Assembly: GCA_002404395.1 (NCBI GenBank)
Contig: DHJP01000150.1
Location: 1-19,450 of the forward strand
Direction: 5' to 3'
Length of the DNA stretch: 19,450 nucleotides
DNA from: Clostridiales bacterium UBA4717
GTDB lineage: Bacteria; Bacillota; Clostridia; Oscillospirales; CAG-272
Shown here in pieces: positions 16,907-19,450 of the stretch. The first letter of the stretch is position 1; every line of letters starts with the position of its first letter. Position numbers and translations under genes: made by a program. The notes under the pieces were generated by a model. The model was given only the letters and a program-made list of their open reading frames with translations. It was not told the DNA's origin and searched no databases.

Positions 16907-16922
16907 GAGAAAAGAGTATAAT
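16895..16922 (+). promoter_or_regulatory. Promoter of the hsp20 leader transcript
   Basis: TATAAT at 16917-16922 has a weak TTGTTT -35 (16895-16900) at 16-nt spacing. Start near 16929 gives a 5' leader of about 135 nt before hsp20. No CIRCE repeat (TTAGCACTC/GAGTGCTAA) is visible. Confidence 0.65.
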
Positions 16923-16961
16923 TACAGCTGTAAAAAGAAAAAAGGAAACGGAGTGATTCCG

Positions 16962-16994
16962 ATGGGTGATTTGATTGAATACATCGACCGATAG
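16962..16994 (+). CDS. Ten-codon leader ORF upstream of hsp20
   Basis: An ATG at 16962 follows ACGGAG at a usable distance and encodes MGDLIEYIDR before a TAG. The TAG falls in the loop of the first of two twin hairpins, so a ribosome reaching the stop would melt that hairpin. This could couple translation of the leader to folding of the hsp20 mRNA, or the ORF could be chance. Past the TAG the same frame stays open for 14 more codons to a TAA at 17037-17039. Confidence 0.4.
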   Translation: MGDLIEYIDR

Positions 16995-17017
16995 GGTCGG
17001 TCAACCGATACGGTTGA
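16985..17017 (+). promoter_or_regulatory. Twin hairpins in the hsp20 5' leader
   Basis: CGACC-GATAG-GGTCG (16985-16999) is followed one base later by TCAACC-GATAC-GGTTGA (17001-17017). Both have five-base GATA-type loops with different stems, a covariation-like pattern suggesting that the shape matters rather than the sequence. No T-run follows, so they are not terminators. They lie about 37 nt before the hsp20 ribosome binding site. A thermosensor or mRNA-stability role is inference. Confidence 0.6.
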
Positions 17018-17066
17018 TTATAAAACACTCAGTATGTAAATAAACGATAAAACGGAGGGATTCATT

Positions 17067-17501
17067 ATGGTACCGAGCATTTTTGGTGAAAACATGAATA
17101 TGATTGATGATTTTTTTGACGGCGGTTTCTTTGGCGCACACAATCCGCTTTACGGAAAGAATGCAAGAAATCTGATGAAGACTGATATTCGCGAGACTGA
17201 TGACGGCTACGAGTTGGCTGTCGATCTTCCGGGCTTCAAGAAAGACGAGATCAATCTTGATATCAAGGACGGTTATTTGACTGTCAGCGCGGAAAAAGGA
17301 CTCGATAAAAAGGAAGAGGATAAGAAAGGACGCGTACTTCGTCAGGAGCGTTACGCAGGCGTTTGCTCGCGTAGCTTCTATGTCGGCGAGGTAAAGCCCG
17401 AAGAAGTTAAGGCAAAATACGAATCCGGCGTGTTGTCGGTATTTTTGCCGAAGCTTGAGCAGAAGAAACTTGCTTCCGCAAGTAAGATCGCTATTGAATG
17501 A
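17067..17501 (+). CDS. Small heat-shock protein, Hsp20/alpha-crystallin family
   Basis: ATP-independent holdase chaperone of the cytoplasm. At 144 aa it has a short N-terminal arm, the alpha-crystallin domain from about residue 38 (KTDIRETDDGYELAVDLPGF) to about 130, and the C-terminal GVLSVFLPK-type strand (the family's GVLxVxxPK). A classical IxI tail motif is met by KIAIE at the extreme end (I-A-I). The ATG has GGAGGG 7 nt upstream (17054-17059). The gene is single, between its leader and a 17-bp terminator. Confidence 0.95.
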   Translation: MVPSIFGENMNMIDDFFDGGFFGAHNPLYGKNARNLMKTDIRETDDGYELAVDLPGFKKDEINLDIKDGYLTVSAEKGLDKKEEDKKGRVLRQERYAGVCSRSFYVGEVKPEEVKAKYESGVLSVFLPKLEQKKLASASKIAIE

Positions 17502-17514
17502 TCCGCATGCAGAT

Positions 17515-17555
17515 AAGGCTCCGGGATCTGTTTTTACAGATCCCGGAGCCTTTTT
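17515..17555 (+). terminator. Strong intrinsic terminator of hsp20
   Basis: A perfect 17-bp stem (AAGGCTCCGGGATCTGT, 17515-17531, with its complement 17536-17552) has a TTTT loop and ends in a TTTTT tract (17551-17555). It begins 13 nt after the hsp20 stop. Confidence 0.95.
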
Positions 17556-17569
17556 GTCTGATAAAACCT

Positions 17570-17598
17570 GTCGGAAAGGCTTGTTTTTTCTTTCCGAC
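17570..17598. other. Second hairpin downstream of the hsp20 terminator
   Basis: GTCGGAAAG (17570-17578) pairs with CTTTCCGAC (17590-17598) across an 11-nt T-rich loop. On the minus strand it follows the small ORF ending at 17641 and could be a weak 3'-end structure for it. No adjacent T-run of useful length is present on either strand. Confidence 0.4.
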
Positions 17599-17640
17599 AT
17601 GAAGTGCTTTTTTATTGCGCGCAAAGTCTGTATGAGAGGC

Positions 17641-17781
17641 TTACTTTTGACAGGCATTCTCCGTCACACGGAATACAAGGATCGCTTTGGCGGAGTTGGT
17701 CACGGAAAACGTCACTAATTCCCAACCGATCTGCGCATGCTTGTTCGCGGTTTGCTCGATAGCTGCTTCTGCGGCAGACAT
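17641..17781 (-). CDS. Small DUF4177-like protein, possibly truncated
   Basis: A 46-codon minus-strand ORF starts at ATG 17781 and ends with TAA at 17641-17643. Its helix AEAAIEQTANKHAQIGWELV followed by TFSVTNSAKAILVFRVTE resembles the end of DUF4177-type small proteins, where an amphipathic helix leads into GWELV and a beta hairpin closed by a hydrophobic FxK/FRV strand. The usual first N-terminal beta strand is missing: in-frame sequence upstream (RKQAGADLNRPQQTETFVRRH) has no start codon and does not look like the family. The start site has a weak CAGG. It lies beyond the terminator of the second MATE gene with no evident promoter, so it may be a gene remnant. The assignment rests on a motif impression only. 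Confidence 0.45.
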   Translation of the reverse strand: MSAAEAAIEQTANKHAQIGWELVTFSVTNSAKAILVFRVTENACQK

Positions 17782-17844
17782 ATGTCGCCTGACGAATGTT
17801 TCGGTCTGTTGCGGCCTGTTGAGGTCTGCACCCGCTTGCTTACG

Positions 17845-17872
17845 AAAAAACGCCCCATCGGGGCGTTTTTTT
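17845..17872. terminator. Bidirectional intrinsic terminator, end of the second MATE gene
   Basis: CGCCCC-ATC-GGGGCG (17851-17865) is flanked by A6 (17845-17850) and T7 (17866-17872), so it works on both strands. It lies 12 nt beyond the MATE stop on the minus strand and also backs up the hsp20 terminator on the plus strand. Confidence 0.93.
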
Positions 17873-17884
17873 ACGGTTATTCGC

Positions 17885-19282
17885 TTATGCCTGACATATA
17901 GGCGCAGTTGGTTTTAATGTCAGTTTTTTATAATTGATGGTGAAGCATACGATTTCCGCGATTGCCGTGATCGTCCATGAAAAAATGTACAACAGGTACA
18001 GAGACGGGATCGTGTGAAAATAGGCAAATACCGTATATATCCACGCTACACGGAATACGCAGGATCCCACGATCACGATGACGGTGGGCGCAAGGCTCTT
18101 GCCGATGCCGCGGCAGGCTGCGATGGTGCAATCCATGAAAGCGCTGAAGGCGTAGGAAAAACACATTATCCGTGTGCGCTGAAGTCCGGCTTCAATGACC
18201 GCCTCTTCGTTGGCAAACAGAGACAAAAACTCTCTTCCGAATAAGAATAGAGCACCGCCGAGCAACGCCCCTGCCAAGAAGGAATATGTAATACCGATGA
18301 AATAGCTTTTAAGTACGCGATTTCGCTTGCCGGCACCCAAATTTTGTCCCATAAAGGTTGAGCAGGCGGTATAAAACGCTGCCATGACATTGTATATGAT
18401 CGCGTCGGCATTGGCTGCGGCGGCATTTCCCTCGACCATGACCGAATCAAAGGAGTTGACGGCGCCCTGTATAAAGAGGTTGGCGACGGCAAAAATGGCG
18501 TTCTGGAGTCCTGCCGGGATTCCGAGGGCGAGAATCCGTTTTCCCTCTAATTTATCAAGCCCGAGCTTCAGGTCGCTGAGACGGAAAGCACAGTCGTCCC
18601 TCTGATGTGCCATGTGTATCAATATAAGTGCCGCGGACACATACTGCGTGATGATGCTGGCGAGCGCAACGCCGTCCTCAGCCATGCCGCAGATGATGAC
18701 GAAAAAAAGATTGAAAAGTACGTTGAGGATCCCGGCGATCATAAGATACGCGAGCGGACGCTTGGTATCGCCGTTTGCACTGAGCACGCCGTTGCCGAAG
18801 TTGAAAATACCGAGTGCCGGCATACCGAGCGCGTATATTTTGAAATAGAGCACTGAGCCGTTTATGAGGTCGTCCTTGGTTCCGAGCAGTTCAAGCATGA
18901 AACGCGCGGATACAAGACACAGCACCGTGATGATCAGACCTGTCGCAAGACAGAGCACAAATGATGAGCGTATCGAAGCGGAGACGCGCTTGAGGTCACG
19001 TGCACCGAGGTGCTGAGCGACACGTACATTGACGGCGCTTCCCATTCCGATCAGAAAACCGGTGAACAGGGACACGAGGATCGTGGTGGATCCGACCGCG
19101 CCCAAAGCCTCCGCGCTTGAAAATTTGCCGACGACCGCCACGTCAGCCATATTGAACAATACCTGAAGTAGCTGAGAAAGCATAAGCGGAATGCTGAAAA
19201 GGAACATATTTTTCCACAGAGAGCCTTGCGTCATCTGAATTTCGCCATGTGCTCTTTTGACCGCGGAAGTTTTGTTTGCCAT
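17885..19282 (-). CDS. MATE-family efflux transporter (DinF/NorM-like)
   Basis: 465-aa integral membrane antiporter with about 12 helices. After a hydrophilic N-terminal tail of about 20 residues comes TQGSLWKNMFLFSIPLMLSQ, then the family-typical LFNMADVAVVGKFSSAEALGAVGSTT. GNGVLSANGDTKRPL follows helix 5, and GQNLGAGKRNRV lies in the second half with ACRGIGKSLAPT near 390. It differs clearly from the MATE at 13565-14971 and is not a recent duplicate of it. The ATG at 19282 has GGAGG 9 nt upstream (19292-19296). It has its own promoter and terminator. The substrate is unknown. Confidence 0.92.
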   Translation of the reverse strand: MANKTSAVKRAHGEIQMTQGSLWKNMFLFSIPLMLSQLLQVLFNMADVAVVGKFSSAEALGAVGSTTILVSLFTGFLIGMGSAVNVRVAQHLGARDLKRVSASIRSSFVLCLATGLIITVLCLVSARFMLELLGTKDDLINGSVLYFKIYALGMPALGIFNFGNGVLSANGDTKRPLAYLMIAGILNVLFNLFFVIICGMAEDGVALASIITQYVSAALILIHMAHQRDDCAFRLSDLKLGLDKLEGKRILALGIPAGLQNAIFAVANLFIQGAVNSFDSVMVEGNAAAANADAIIYNVMAAFYTACSTFMGQNLGAGKRNRVLKSYFIGITYSFLAGALLGGALFLFGREFLSLFANEEAVIEAGLQRTRIMCFSYAFSAFMDCTIAACRGIGKSLAPTVIVIVGSCVFRVAWIYTVFAYFHTIPSLYLLYIFSWTITAIAEIVCFTINYKKLTLKPTAPICQA

Positions 19283-19350
19283 GTTGGATATCCTCCGGAA
19301 AAATGGATACGTGTATTTGCGGATATTGTTAGGCGCTACACGTGATTTTT

Positions 19351-19379
19351 ATTGTATCACAGAGAACGTCGGTTTTCAA
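19351..19379 (-). promoter_or_regulatory. Promoter of the second MATE gene
   Basis: On the minus strand TTGAAA (19374-19379) and TACAAT (19351-19356) lie 17 nt apart. GTGAT and ATCAC flank the -10 as a short inverted repeat, a possible operator. To the right, 19380-19450 shows no gene and only a weak plus-strand TACAAT (19417-19422) without a good -35. Confidence 0.8.
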
Positions 19380-19450
19380 TACCCCAAAATGACATTTTTT
19401 TCTGCAAATGTAGGTTTACAATAGATATGTTACAGAGAATAAAAAAAGAG

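Noticed and set aside
16923..17060. CIRCE element or guanidine-type riboswitch before hsp20
   Set aside because: No TTAGCACTC inverted repeat, and the twin hairpin loops are GATA-type, not the ACGR loops of the guanidine-II class.
17001..17657. 218-codon minus-strand ORF opposite hsp20
   Set aside because: Its centre is the antisense of the alpha-crystallin domain, it crosses the strong terminator stem, and it has no family resemblance.
17803..17828. Imperfect tandem repeat of GGTCTGTTGC type
   Set aside because: Two and a half short, imperfect units; compatible with chance.

Overview
The window reads as chromosomal DNA of a gut-type Clostridia relative (Oscillospiraceae/Ruminococcaceae-like). 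The reasons are the clostridial character of the proteins, strong GGAGG ribosome binding sites, classical TTGACA/TATAAT promoters, moderate GC content, and an ArgJ-type (acetyl-recycling) arginine pathway. The taxonomic placement is inference from protein flavour only. No rRNA, tRNA, CRISPR array, transposase or phage gene was seen.

About 13.2 kb (positions 65-13241, all minus strand) is one long arginine operon. In transcription order it is argG, argH, argC, argJ, argB, argD, argF, carA, carB. Several junctions are ATGA overlaps (argH/argC, argD/argF, argF/carA) and most others are under 30 bp. Two spacers are longer, argB-argD and carA-carB, and both carry hairpin-forming elements. With ArgJ recycling the acetyl group, the set makes ornithine from glutamate, carbamoyl phosphate from glutamine and bicarbonate, and then arginine. 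One textbook promoter precedes argG, with several ArgR-operator-like motifs on and upstream of it.

The most unusual gene is the last one. The CarB reading frame does not stop after its allosteric domain but continues in frame into a complete diaminopimelate-epimerase-fold (DapF) domain, giving about 1343 residues. In that DapF domain the first catalytic cysteine is replaced by alanine and other substrate-site residues also differ, while the second catalytic cysteine is kept. This is the best candidate here for undescribed biology.

The right third (13.3-19.4 kb) is a patchwork of small transport and stress units. A plus-strand MATE transporter has an intrinsic-terminator-like hairpin squeezed between its promoter and its ribosome binding site. 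A minus-strand pair encodes a PucR/CdaR-type regulator and a DUF1003 membrane protein. Back-to-back with that pair is a plus-strand small heat-shock protein (Hsp20) gene with a leader holding a 10-codon ORF and two twin hairpins, closed by a very strong terminator. A small, previously unflagged minus-strand ORF resembles DUF4177. Last comes a second minus-strand MATE transporter with its own promoter and terminator. No gene links this right part functionally to the arginine operon, although one ArgR-like motif lies just upstream of the first MATE promoter.
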